Below are positions 11,477 to 21,289 of a stretch of 64,000 nucleotides of DNA, in pieces. The DNA comes from Gyrodactylus bullatarudis. Lineage: Eukaryota > Platyhelminthes > Monogenea > Gyrodactylidea > Gyrodactylidae. The DNA is taken from contig SSNU01000059.1 of assembly GCA_012064415.1 (NCBI GenBank), positions 1 through 64,000 on the forward strand, written 5' to 3'. A model generated the notes under the pieces. The model saw only the letters and a list, made by a program, of their open reading frames with translations. It did no database searches and was not told the origin of the DNA. The first letter of the stretch is position 1. Each line of letters opens with the position of its first letter. The position numbers were made by a program, and so were the translations under genes.

Positions 11477-12540
11477 GACATCTCTTCTCTTAGATCTATT
11501 ATTTTCTGGAGCCGACGAGCAATTGATAAAATACACTGATTTATGGCTTCCTTCACCTCAGGAAAATTTTCTAATCTCTGAAATTTTTCGTTGATATCAT
11601 TGGTGGAATCGTCACCAGAAACTTTATACCTTGAGAAATAAACTTGAGTAAAGTTAATGTTACTAATATGCTTTTTCTTACCAAAATCGTTTCATTATCC
11701 CAAAAATATTTCCAATGACATTAATATCAGGACTTTTAGCAGGGAAATCAATGACGTTGATCCTAGCTCTTCTTATACAAGCTTTGACATGACCTGCATC
11801 ATGAACTGGGGCATGGTCCATAAGCACATCAAGCCATTCCCTTCTGAATCCATCATATGATCTGAAATTCTGATTAAAGATTTGGATAAATTTTCTTCCA
11901 TCAATATTACCAGATGCTGGGGTTAATTGTATTCCATTGTCATACTTTATACTTGCTAAAAACATAACCTTCTTTGGAAACTTCTCTTTCCGGATAGGTC
12001 TGGTTCTTGCAATAGTCAGATCATCGCATAAAAGGACTCTTCCCCATCCTGAGAACTTTTGATTTGAGAAAGTCACTTCATCAGAGAAATGCATTCCGAG
12101 CCAATTTTCGAGAGGCTTATCAATGTTGTTCAAGGCGAATTCCAACCTCTCTCTCTTGTGTCGTTCAGTAAGGTTAGGAACTTGTCTTGCATTCACTTGA
12201 CTTATTCCAATTCTGGTCATTGTCGTACGGAGAGTTCTGTTTATTGAATTAAAATAGGTACTTACGAATAGCTAACATCAGGATAGTAAGTCTTTTGTAT
12301 TGAGCGAATGGTTTTAGTATGATTTCTCTTCACAATAGATTTAAGTCGTATAGCCTCTTGAAGGGAAAACTTTTTCGGGCGACCAGAGACTGGAGTACGA
12401 AGAGTGTGCTTATCATTTTAAATTTTGCTTACAGTTTTTAGAGATACCCCACAATGATTCGCTATCTCTTTCAAAGTGTGATTTGATTGGAGGAGGTTTT
12501 TGATAACACGTTTTTCATCTTCATTTATTCTTTTCATATT
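11477..12540 (-). pseudogene. Tc1/IS630-type transposase relic containing a 29-nt intron
   Basis: The minus-strand frame starts at ATG 12540 with a helix-turn-helix (TLKEIANHCGVSLKTVSKI), followed by a GRPKK motif. It is split by a 29-nt intron at 12265-12237 (gtaagt...aacag) that restores the frame. The DDE core follows: HFSDEVTF (first Asp), VLMDHAPVHDA (second Asp) and FPAKSPDINVIGNIFG. In the last block the catalytic Glu (usually IEN) has become Gly. A C-terminal helix near 11600-11477 ends in a stop. One in-frame TAA after the helix-turn-helix and a break after MKRFW confirm decay. Terminal repeats were not identified. Confidence 0.8.
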
Positions 12541-12989
12541 TGTGGGGATTTTAATAGTGATTTATACACATTGACTAAAAAGATTACTACTGTATTCCTT
12601 GATGTTGTTTAAAAATTATTAGCACATTTTTGATTTTAGTGTAAAATGACTCAAACTCGTATATCCTCTCCTAATGAATAATTCAAGCTTTTCAAATGAC
12701 AAATGAAACATTTAGCAATTATCAACTTCATATGTAACAACTTTTAATTCATATTCTATTTATTAAGTGAGATTTGAGAGTGTCAAAAAATACATGATTT
12801 TTACTTGCTTAGGATGTGATCAAAAGTTAATATGATTAGTTAATATAAATAACTTATTTATAAAGTAATAAACCCATATACATAAAAGTATAGTAATGAT
12901 ATTCCATGAGATGATGAATATGATAACGAGACTTTACTTTCTGATACAACTGTATTATTTCTAATCAATATTGAGAAAAATCGTATTCC

Positions 12990-13525
12990 TAATTTTCCTA
13001 ACCGATTCCTATAAAGGGGAGATATTTTTTCAGCATTTGACGATGTTTTCTGAACGAATATTCTCCCAAGCATGGTTAGCCATGTCAATCGCGTCAGCTA
13101 GGTTAAAAAGTTTTTAGAAATCAACAATTTGTGCTCCTAATGCGCGACGCTTCATGTTCAAAATTCTGTTATAACCTGCCTTAAAAGCTCTTACGACTCC
13201 ATTGTCTATGGGTTGTAACACAGATGTGGAATTACCAGGGAAAAAAATAAGCTATAAGGTTAAATTAAGATTTTACTTTTATACTTCTTAATTTAGATTA
13301 AAGAATTTGAAGTGAGCTATGAGCTCGACATTGATCAAGAAATAGGACAATCTTTCTTTCTCTCATCAATCGTTTGCGAGAAAGAGCTCGGTCCCATGCC
13401 ATTAGATGATTGGGTAGAGGTTCACACCGCCGGACAAAAAGTCCCGACGGTAGAGATGGAATAAACTGGTATATGCAGATATATATATCAGAGGGGGAGG
13501 GGTAACAGACTTTATTCATACTCAA
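12990..13525 (-). pseudogene. Tigger/jerky transposase relic
   Basis: On the minus strand, RERKIVLFLDQCRAHSS holds the second catalytic Asp of a pogo/Tigger DDE domain. It is followed, after what looks like an AT-rich intron (about 13305-13235), by GNSTSVLQPIDNGVVRAFK with the third Asp. A C-terminal DAIDMANHAWENI block follows. The N-terminal DNA-binding part is missing and stops interrupt the rest. It lies directly beside the Merlin remnant. Confidence 0.75.
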
Positions 13526-13529
13526 GATT

Positions 13530-14244
13530 TTAATTGTGTCTTAAGACTTAAATTTGAATATCTCTAGTTCTATAATTGATAATAAAGAAATTTAAAAAGC
13601 TATTAGATGTAAAATTTTATGCTCTACACGATGGTATAACTTTCATATTTCTATTATAGGCGTGGCAGAATCTTGAGATATGAGCGCTTTTGGGTAGTCG
13701 GTGTCTTCTGGAGGGAAACAAGACAGGTTAAATTAAGATGTATAGAGCGCTGAACAAAAGAAAATCTTCATGCTTTCATAACTGAGAATGTATCCCCTGG
13801 CACCAGAATAATATCTGATAAATGGCGAGGGTACAATGGCTTCAATAATCTCAGTTAATAACTTTTGGTTGTCTATCAGTGTCAACTTTGTTGACCCTGT
13901 AACAGGCGCACATAACAATAAAATTAAAAGGCTGTGGCGGACACTTAAGTCTAGGATCAGAAGAAATAGCAGAATTTCAAATGTCCATAAACGCTTGGAG
14001 TTATTTCAATAGGAAGTGCCTGACTGCTAATTCAAGAGCAAATCTTTTGACGTTATCTTTAAAGCCTTTCTGAGCTGATAAAATTTATTAATGCCCAACT
14101 CTGTTTTGTACATTTTTGAATAAAAATACGAGAGTTATACCATCGTGTAGAGCATAAAATTTTACATCTAATAGCTTTTTCAATTTCTTTATTATCAATT
14201 TTAGAACCAGAGATATTCAAACTTAAGTCTTAAGACACAATTAA
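13530..14244. mobile_element. Internally deleted Merlin (IS1016/ISXO2-type) DNA transposon
   Basis: About 112-bp terminal inverted repeats lie at 13530-13641 and 14133-14244, ending in ttaattgtgtcttaagac and its complement. The plus-strand interior encodes broken pieces of an ISXO2-type transposase: RYERFWVVGVFWRE, GTRIISDKWRGYNG and VDPVTGAHNNKIKRLWR. These contain the second Asp-bearing strand and the third catalytic region typical of Merlin. The N-terminal half is gone and several frameshifts are present. No clear 8-9 bp target duplication is seen. Confidence 0.78.
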
Positions 14245-14537
14245 CCCTCCATGTACCAAATTAATTTTTTTCATCACACAAATGAGAAAATTTGAAACCC
14301 AACCAAAATATCTACGCTGATTCCGAATCTGAATTCCATTTTGTAAGCCAACTCATCATTTCAAAGATAATAGAGGTTAAAATTGGCATTTTTAGGCTCT
14401 AAAACCAGTTATCTTCTAAACTATAATAGATATCGAGTAACTATGTTGTGCATCAGTGACAAGCTATATTTATGTATTATGCATAATTTTGTAGCTTGAT
14501 AAATTTCCTTTCTAATGAGGGGTAAACAAAATGTTTT

Positions 14538-14752
14538 ATTGAAAAAGAGGGAAGTCCAAGATTTTCACAAGAATGAGCTCTATTTCGGACATACTCATCA
14601 GCTTGTTACATGTCATATATAAAGTTTTCTGCTCTATCTAGTTTTCTGGTCCTCTTTACATAATACATAATTTGTACATATGATATATCAGTTTTTGATT
14701 ATCAAGTCTAACTCTAATTAACATTTGAAAATGAGGGAGTAGGCTAATGATA
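14538..14752 (-). repeat. Inverted copy of the PLE terminal region
   Basis: Reverse complement of about 17508-17734. It runs from gaaaaagagggaagtccaag to the ctccctcatttt/aggctaatgatat region. It abuts the direct copy, so the 5' end of the element can form a large hairpin. Confidence 0.88.
14567..14606 (-). ncRNA. Hammerhead-ribozyme-like motif, inverted copy
   Basis: Exact reverse complement of the 14827-14866 motif, within the inverted terminal copy. It would be functional only in minus-strand transcripts. Confidence 0.6.
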
Positions 14753-14943
14753 TACAAATTATGTATTCTAAAAGAGGACCAATGAAAAATATGTAATAGA
14801 GCAGAAAACTTTATATATGACATGTAACAAGCTGATGAGTATGTCCGAAATAGAGCTCATTCTTGTGAAAATCTTGGACTTCCCTCTTTTTCAATATGAT
14901 ATCATTCGCTCAGCTGAAAGACCTGATTCGTAATCATTTTGAA
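14753..14943 (+). repeat. PLE 5' direct terminal repeat (191 bp)
   Basis: It matches 17586-17776 except at two positions (gagctc versus gagttc, and attcgctc versus attagctc). It contains a hammerhead-like motif and the first 48 bases of the PLE ORF. Confidence 0.93.
14827..14866 (+). ncRNA. Hammerhead-ribozyme-like motif in PLE 5' repeat
   Basis: The order acaag, CTGATGAG, short spacer, CGAAA, short hairpin, att, cttgt fits a type I hammerhead. Stem I pairs acaag with cttgt. The two conserved core boxes are CTGATGA and GAAA. Stem III is formed by at/at around a gagctc palindrome, and the cleavage triplet would be AUU. Stem II (gtatgtcc) is very short and poorly paired. Hammerheads are reported in Penelope-like elements, so family knowledge supports this. 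Confidence 0.7.
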
Positions 14944-17448
14944 GAATTATCTACACCTGCTGATGTGACGAATGCCGTTATCAAGAATGTCCAAAAATAC
15001 TTTACTGAAGAAGGCAAATTCATAAAATCATGTATGCTTATCAGTTTATATGAAGAATGTTTAACAAATCAGATTTTCCCAAATTGTCTATGGTCCAAAG
15101 TTGCTAACTCTAACTGTGAAGGTTCCATAGAAGTAGCCAGTTCTACATTAAATGAATGGATTACGAAGCTCAGATCAGAATCTTGTCAACAGAAAACCAA
15201 AAGCAACTCGTCGATGAATCTGATTCTTGGCAAAATTCACTCAAATGATATAATGGATAAGATCCTCCAACTTTGTGAAGATCAAGGAAAATCTCAGGCG
15301 CTAAAAGTAGTAGAAATGCAACGGAGATCATGCAAATCCATATCAACAATTAATTTAGAAAAGTTTAGAGTCAGATGCAGTGACTCAGTCTACAACTACA
15401 CAGATCTGGTTCTCAACAAAACTGAAAAGGAAGTACTTAGTCTGGGTCCATCCTTTTGTATCCCTCAGAGAAATAACCTCGATTTAGATATAAAATTGGG
15501 GTTTGAAAACCTCGGTGAACAAACAGCAAAATTAGCACCAATTCCAGAAGACAGAATGGAAAGATACCAATCCAATCTTACAGCAATGTGCAGTGACTAC
15601 ACAGCTAAGAAGGATGACTTTCCCTTCCTGCAGCCCAGGCATTTCAGAGCTTTTAAAAAACTTAAAAGGAACAATGACATAATCATCACAAAACCAGACA
15701 AAGGTAATGGCATTGTTCTCTTGAAACGTGAAAGGTATCGAGAAGGCATGCAGAAGATTATGAACAATCCCAAATTCAGACGTACAAGAACGCTCACTAA
15801 GGATTTTGACCCCGGTGTATTCGAAAAGTCGGTCAACAAGGTGCTGAAGGAAATGAAGGATCTCAAGTTCATAGACAAACAACTCTACTGGTCCCTCAGG
15901 TGTTCAGATACAGGAACGAACCGAATATATGGAGGTCCAAAAATCCACAAGATTCAATCAGATCAAAGAGATCCAGAAATCCCAATGAGACCAATTCTTG
16001 ATATGAGCCAGGCCTGTACGCGCAAAATTGCCAAATGGTTAGTCGAAGAATTTTCGCCCATGGAAGAAGAGGTCTGTAAGTATTCTCTAAAAGATACTTT
16101 TGAATTCGTAGAGAAGATAAAGGAACTCAAATTAGAGTATAGAAAAATGGTTTCATTTGACGCTGTTTCTCTATTCACTAATGTTCCCTTACATGAAACT
16201 GTGAATTTCATTTGTGACTTTATCAGAACCAACCCTCATAAGTTCAAATTGCCAGCAAAATGGTATAGAAAACTTTTACTCCTATGCTGTGAAAAGGTTG
16301 TCTTTAGCTTTGACGGAAGAATGTATATCCAAGTTGACGGTGTCGCTATGGGCTCACCTTTAGGACCACTATTAGCTAACATCTTCCTGGCTAAGGTGGA
16401 ACAATCTACTCTAAAGGAAACTATCTCCAAATTTGATTCGTACTACAGATATGTCGATGACACTTTCATGGTGGTCAAAGAAGACGTCGATGTCCAGAAA
16501 TGCCTAGATGAATTCAACAAGGCTCATCCAAACTTACAATTCACTATGGAAATACAACAGGATAATCAGATGCCTTTCCTAGATGTCAAAATTGTAAGAA
16601 ATGAGGACAACTCTACGACCAGACGAATCCACCATAAGTCGACATATACTGGTCAGATATTGAATTACAACTCATATTCCCCTATTGAGACGAAAAGAGG
16701 CCTGGTCATTGCGATGGCGAAGAGGGTGAGAAGAATCGTTTCCGATCAGGTTTGGGACGAAGAAAGAGAAAAAATGACAAATATGTTCAAAGCTAATGGC
16801 TACCCAGAAAAACTAGTAGAGGATCTTGTCGCTAGTATTTTCCAACCGAAGAGGCAACCCGTAGAAGCGGCATCAGAAGTCACTTTATCGATTCCATTCA
16901 AAGGGGATATGTTAGCAGTAACATACAGAAAAAAGGCAACGGAAGTCCTTAAAGAAGCTTATCCTGATGTGAAACTCAAGGTAGTCTTCAAAACTAAAAA
17001 ACTTTTTAATAATCTTTCTAAAGACAGGCTAAGTTATCTGAAAGAGTCCCACGTCGTCTACAAGTTCCAATGTCCTTGCAAAGCTGAATACATTGGACAC
17101 ACGATACGTCGCTTAGAAGAAAGAGTCGATGAACATCTGTACAGTAAGAAGACAGCTGTCAGACTTCATATGGCAACTTGCAAGAAGGAAGTATCCCCCG
17201 AAAACTTCTCAATAATCTACAAACAAACCGGGAAAAACCTTCACATGCTCAAAGCCGCCGAAGCTTTCTTCATTCTCAAAGAGAAACCAAGTCTGTGCAT
17301 CCAAAAAAACGTGGCCAATTTGCTCAAACTTCCATGGCCTACTAGGATTCAGAGAACAGTAAATCCAACTCTCCCCCCTACAAGCTCCCAACCAACGAGC
17401 AGTACTTCAACCCCACAGATTACAAACTATTTTTCCTCATCCCAATAA
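14896..17448 (+). CDS. Penelope-like reverse transcriptase / GIY-YIG endonuclease, intact (850 aa)
   Basis: A single uninterrupted ORF encodes the PLE polyprotein that copies element RNA and nicks target DNA. Residues about 1-230 form a helical N-terminal region. LGPSFCIPQRN near 177, KPDKGNGIVLL near 265, YGGPKIHK near 343 and RPILDMSQ near 366 lead into the RT core. Within the core are VSFDAVSLFTNVPLHET, DGVAMGSPLGPLLANIFL and the catalytic YRYVDDTFMV near 518, then MPFLDVKIV. From about 719 the GIY-YIG nuclease reads VYKFQCPCKAEYIGHTIRRL, followed by ERVDEHL. The C-terminus is Ser/Thr/Pro-rich. The length and all motifs match EN-positive PLEs. The start lies inside the direct repeat. It appears competent. 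Confidence 0.95.
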   Translation: MISFAQLKDLIRNHFEELSTPADVTNAVIKNVQKYFTEEGKFIKSCMLISLYEECLTNQIFPNCLWSKVANSNCEGSIEVASSTLNEWITKLRSESCQQKTKSNSSMNLILGKIHSNDIMDKILQLCEDQGKSQALKVVEMQRRSCKSISTINLEKFRVRCSDSVYNYTDLVLNKTEKEVLSLGPSFCIPQRNNLDLDIKLGFENLGEQTAKLAPIPEDRMERYQSNLTAMCSDYTAKKDDFPFLQPRHFRAFKKLKRNNDIIITKPDKGNGIVLLKRERYREGMQKIMNNPKFRRTRTLTKDFDPGVFEKSVNKVLKEMKDLKFIDKQLYWSLRCSDTGTNRIYGGPKIHKIQSDQRDPEIPMRPILDMSQACTRKIAKWLVEEFSPMEEEVCKYSLKDTFEFVEKIKELKLEYRKMVSFDAVSLFTNVPLHETVNFICDFIRTNPHKFKLPAKWYRKLLLLCCEKVVFSFDGRMYIQVDGVAMGSPLGPLLANIFLAKVEQSTLKETISKFDSYYRYVDDTFMVVKEDVDVQKCLDEFNKAHPNLQFTMEIQQDNQMPFLDVKIVRNEDNSTTRRIHHKSTYTGQILNYNSYSPIETKRGLVIAMAKRVRRIVSDQVWDEEREKMTNMFKANGYPEKLVEDLVASIFQPKRQPVEAASEVTLSIPFKGDMLAVTYRKKATEVLKEAYPDVKLKVVFKTKKLFNNLSKDRLSYLKESHVVYKFQCPCKAEYIGHTIRRLEERVDEHLYSKKTAVRLHMATCKKEVSPENFSIIYKQTGKNLHMLKAAEAFFILKEKPSLCIQKNVANLLKLPWPTRIQRTVNPTLPPTSSQPTSSTSTPQITNYFSSSQ

Positions 17449-17585
17449 TTTTATTACACCCAATTATTAACTTTAAAACTCGATTTTAATTATCTGTAGC
17501 CTATAATTATATCATTAGCCTACTCCCTCATTTACAAATGTTAATTAGAGTTAGACTTGATAATCAAAAACTGATATATCCTATG

Positions 17586-17776
17586 TACAAATTATGTATT
17601 CTAAAAGAGGACCAATGAAAAATATGTAATAGAGCAGAAAACTTTATATATGACATGTAACAAGCTGATGAGTATGTCCGAAATAGAGTTCATTCTTGTG
17701 AAAATCTTGGACTTCCCTCTTTTTCAATATGATATCATTAGCTCAGCTGAAAGACCTGATTCGTAATCATTTTGAA
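17586..17776 (+). repeat. PLE 3' direct terminal repeat (191 bp)
   Basis: Second copy of the 14753-14943 repeat. It ends mid-way through the duplicated ORF start, after which unrelated AT-rich sequence begins. It looks like the truncated next unit of a head-to-tail array. Confidence 0.93.
17660..17699 (+). ncRNA. Hammerhead-ribozyme-like motif in PLE 3' repeat
   Basis: Same motif as at 14827-14866, with gagttc instead of gagctc in the stem III loop. The core boxes and the acaag/cttgt stem are intact. Confidence 0.7.
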
Positions 17777-17779
17777 AAA

Positions 17780-19190
17780 AAATTTGATCCATGTTCGTGT
17801 GATCGACCCTAAAAATCCGATCGGATCATGGAAAAATTTATTTTGGAATCTTTATCTGTTGTTTGAGTTAATTAGCCGATAAGAATCGATAAATAAGTTA
17901 AATTTTACTTGCAAGTATTTTGACAATTTTTCAGCATAAACTTTTTATACATTCATATTTTTTTAAATTCCATTCTGAAAAATTTGCTAAAAACATAAGA
18001 TTCCCACGATATTTTAAAAAAAAAATATGTAATGAAACACCTACTTTTGAGTAAAACTAAAAACAATTTTTAAAATCATTGCTAATTGGTTTCTGAAAAA
18101 ATAATTTCAGTGTGATGTGTTTAGGCTCAAAAATAACTCATTTTTTCATTCAAAAGAATTACAATGCATGATACCGTTCGTGTCTCGAATCCCCAGTTTT
18201 TTCTTAAACTACTTCATCAATATTCGAGATTTTTATCGAATTTATGATTTTCCCGGATATCAAACTCAATGGCAATTTTACTAAAGAAGGAAATCAAGTT
18301 CTCATTTAGAATTTAGTAATGTTTATTAAGGAAGAGTCTTAATTTTGTCAATATTTAGTAAGTCGACAGTTTCTCAATCTGTTCGGCATAGACAAAACAA
18401 GGGAGTTAACTTTTCGAACCGTTATAAACCTCTCATTAAGCTCGTTTACCTTGGCGATAATGTCATTAGAACTCTACAAGCCAGAAACTTTGTACCATTA
18501 ACGAGACCATTAACCAAATGGAAGACAATTTTTCGAACATTGCTGAAAAGATTACTTTAATGTATATTTCTTACTCATAAAAAGTATTATATCTGACCTG
18601 GGGATAAAAAGAATCTTGTATTTCTTTGATACTATTATAATGGTATCTTTTGAGTACCATTCCAAGGCGTACTTTCTGTCTTACTGAGAAAATAGGTCTA
18701 CGGCTAGATGATTTGAAACCTCCTGTTACCTTTCCTCTTCTCAGCTATAAACTCTTCACTCCTCTATCGTGAAGTTGCTTGATATTCTCGTGCTGTGTAA
18801 CAGTTAACCAAGGCATGCTCATACAATTATCAGTCAATTTATATTTCATGATTGTCAAAAAATATTAACTTAAACAATTATTATAATTATCTTAGCTTTT
18901 GTTTAAATATGACTCATTAAATTTTATAAATTCGGATTGATTATGTAATTGAGAAAAGTTGGCATGAGAAGAGAAAAAACTCATTTTCCTGAACAATTTA
19001 TCAATCAATTTACCAAACTTCTTATGTTCTCTCTGTTTTTTCATTAGAACTTTTTGTTATTGTCCTTGTCCCCAGATCGATTTTTCTCCCAGTTTTAACG
19101 GTCGCCAAAATTTTCAATAATGAATCATAAGATCTCAAAATTTTATAATCTTAAAATTTAAACCTACTAGCTAAGTGTGGTCACTGGTCA
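17780..19190. other. No gene seen
   Basis: AT-rich. A 71-residue ORF at 18345-18560 is basic but has no recognisable domain and no splice context. Confidence 0.45.
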
Positions 19191-19194
19191 TTAC

Positions 19195-19405
19195 TATATC
19201 CTAGATGGAGATTGTCTTCTCACACCTAGATGTTAGAGTTCTGATAAGTGTCAATTATTAAGAGTCAAATAATAATCAACTCACGGTTGCAGATGTATTC
19301 GCGTTTCGCCCTTATTAGGACTCGTCAAGTCACCATAGCCTGGATTCGAACCCGGGACTTCAACGTTGTGAGGCAACGCTTCTAACCACTAGGCCATTGT
19401 AGGAT
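19195..19405 (-). mobile_element. tRNA-derived SINE
   Basis: Reading the minus strand, an A box (TGGCCTAGTGG, 19396-19386) and a perfect B box (GGTTCGAATCC, 19352-19342) lie in a tRNA-like head. The anticodon arm does not fold as a canonical 7-nt loop, so it is not a working tRNA. An unrelated tail follows, containing AGGTGTGAGAAGACAATC and ending in a repeated CATCTAGG. Further copies at 59.2-59.5 kb confirm a SINE family. The tail resembles the PLE terminal motif at 7232-7255 in 21 of 24 positions. Confidence 0.8.
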
Positions 19406-19944
19406 GCAGAAACGAATAATGAACAAATCGTTCCTTGTAGAATAAGTTTAATTGTATTTATATGATTTGTAAATAAAAGCTGAAGATTATAATACAATAG
19501 ATTTACCCAATAGTTATTGGCCTTTTGTTAACAGTTCTTAGTACAAATGAATGATCAGATATTGTTAATGAATGACTTCTTAAAATAACAAGTTACAATT
19601 TAGTTACATGATATTTGTTCACGTTGTTAGGGTGCAGCTTTTTGGCCCCCAACAATATTCGCCAGCCTCAAGTTCTTCTATTTTAACAAAAAGGAACATT
19701 TTACTTTTTAAAATTGAAAAAATCTGTTTTATTATTACAATTTGCAATTAATTATTTTTCGCACTTTTTTAAACTGATCATAATATGGTGCTAATTAGAT
19801 TCTTTATTTTATTCTATAACTAATGATATATTGTGTGAGATCCATGGCCAAATCTTGAGTAAATTCTAATAGTTAGTTATTATATGCGATGACGTTTTGA
19901 TCATATAAAAAGTTTATGCCCACAGCTTTTATTACATGATATAA

Positions 19945-20100
19945 TTTACATCTCTAATTTCGATTACGGTGCAGCCCTCATAATCGGAATTACTAATGAG
20001 TCAACCAAGAAAATTTTAAAAATTCAATTCAAATTCCTCAAGTACTGTTACGGAACCCTCAGCTTCATAGAAGTCCTAGACCTCTCCTCTCTCTAAAAAT
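19945..20100 (+). pseudogene. LINE 3'-region fragment inside the hAT element
   Basis: The plus-strand translation FDYGAALIIGITNESTKKI parallels FDYCAALIMGITIESTKKI of the LINE at 22.5-23.1 kb. Only about 150 bases remain. Its position between hAT ends shows that it inserted, or was captured, before the hAT element last moved. Confidence 0.7.
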
Positions 20101-20575
20101 AAAGTTTGTCATTCAGTGTCTAATCTAGTTTGAGTACATTTTAAGTTGTAGTCTACATAAGTTGAGAAATTAAAAGGTACAGTTTATATACAATAAATAA
20201 GTTATATTCAAATTAATATACATATATGAATTATTCTATTCTTGGTTTCTTCGCCTGGTCCCTGAAAAGAAATATAAGTTAAGTTGATGATAAAATCTAA
20301 ATTCTAATTTGCTCGCTTACCCCATTTTTATAGTCTTTAATGGTGTATTTGTTGGAGATTTCCAACAATCATATGTCAAGCATATTGTATCAACTTCTGC
20401 TAATTTCTCAGTAAAATATTTTTTCTATATAAAATTCATATAAATTACTACAAGTAAACTCACAAGAGAATTTTGCCACGCGAGAAACACTTTAGGAACA
20501 TAATGCCTCGAGATATGTTGGGGGCAATATGTCTTAAATGATGGATTTCTGTGTGAAAAAGCATTCTTGATATGC

Positions 20576-20790
20576 TTATTTGCTAAAATTCAATTTTGAA
20601 TTTCCTCTACGACATCCCTTTTTTGCATTGTTTGAAGAAGAATTAGACTTCTTTTCTTCATGAATTAAAGGGTGATGGATTCTTAGATGACTCCATAGAC
20701 CTGTTGTTCCATAATTAGGTCTAGCGACTTCTTTACCGCAATATTTGCATTTAGAAAGATCTTTAATATAATTATTAGAGTTAACGTGTA
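20576..20790 (-). pseudogene. BED-type zinc-finger segment of a hAT transposase
   Basis: The minus-strand translation contains CKYCGKEVARPNYGTTGLWS followed by HLRIHH. The C-x2-C ... H-x4-H spacing is that of BED fingers, which bind DNA in hAT transposases. It ends in a basic, Ser/Asn-rich tail and a stop at 20576. No start codon or catalytic domain is attached, so it is a remnant. Confidence 0.7.
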
Positions 20791-21289
20791 TCTATTTTGG
20801 TAAAAATATCAGAGAATGAATCTCCTGACTGCATTTTTGGAATGTATGAATTTTAATCTAAATTTGAAAGCTTCACTCATAGACACAAAAAAACAAATAA
20901 TGATTATCATGTTGTATTTGTTTTGTATACAATATATTGTATTGGGTATTGGGTTTTAGCGCGTAATTGGGTTGAAATATTGTATATTGTATTGGGTCTA
21001 AAAGCTGCACCCTACACGTTGTGAGATTTAATTTAATTTTGAATATTACAAGTAATTTTTATAACATTTTAACAATAATTATAATATCGTTCTTTGTTTA
21101 AATATTCAACTCTGTTGAATGTACAAATTAACAGATAGTGTAAATAATGATTACTTTGATATATTTAGGATTTTAATTGATTTAATTCAATTACAACAAT
21201 TATTAAGTTCTTAAGTTGCTCAGATTAGGTATAAAGCAACTCTGATAGGGAGATAAGAAAGGGTAATTACAGTAAAATTTTTTTTAGTG

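Larger units (their letters stand above)
14538..17776 (+). mobile_element. Full-length Penelope-like retroelement with intact ORF
   Basis: The element comprises an inverted terminal copy (14538-14752), a direct copy (14753-14943), one long ORF (14896-17448), a 3' stretch complementary to the inverted copy (about 17508-17585) and a second direct copy (17586-17776). The inverted-plus-direct end structure, with the direct repeat reaching into the start of the ORF, is characteristic of PLEs, which integrate as partial tandems. The direct copies differ at only 2 of 191 positions by eye, which points to recent insertion. Hammerhead-like motifs lie in all three terminal copies. Confidence 0.93.
19628..21014. 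mobile_element. Non-autonomous hAT-type element with 8-bp target duplication
   Basis: The element starts TAGGGTGCAGCTTTT and ends with the complement. The flanks carry CACGTTGT on both sides (19620-19627 and 21015-21022), the 8-bp duplication typical of hAT. Inside is a minus-strand BED-type zinc finger and a degraded transposase piece near 20460-20540, which resembles the relic at 32300-32350. A LINE scrap sits at 19945-20100. It lacks a full transposase. Confidence 0.8.

Noticed and set aside
15532..16430. Several minus-strand ORFs of 64-116 residues
   Set aside because: They are antisense shadows of the intact PLE ORF.
19330..19405. A minus-strand tRNA gene (perfect B box)
   Set aside because: The anticodon arm does not give a standard 7-nt loop with U33, and the sequence continues into a tail shared with 59.2-59.5 kb, so it is a SINE head.
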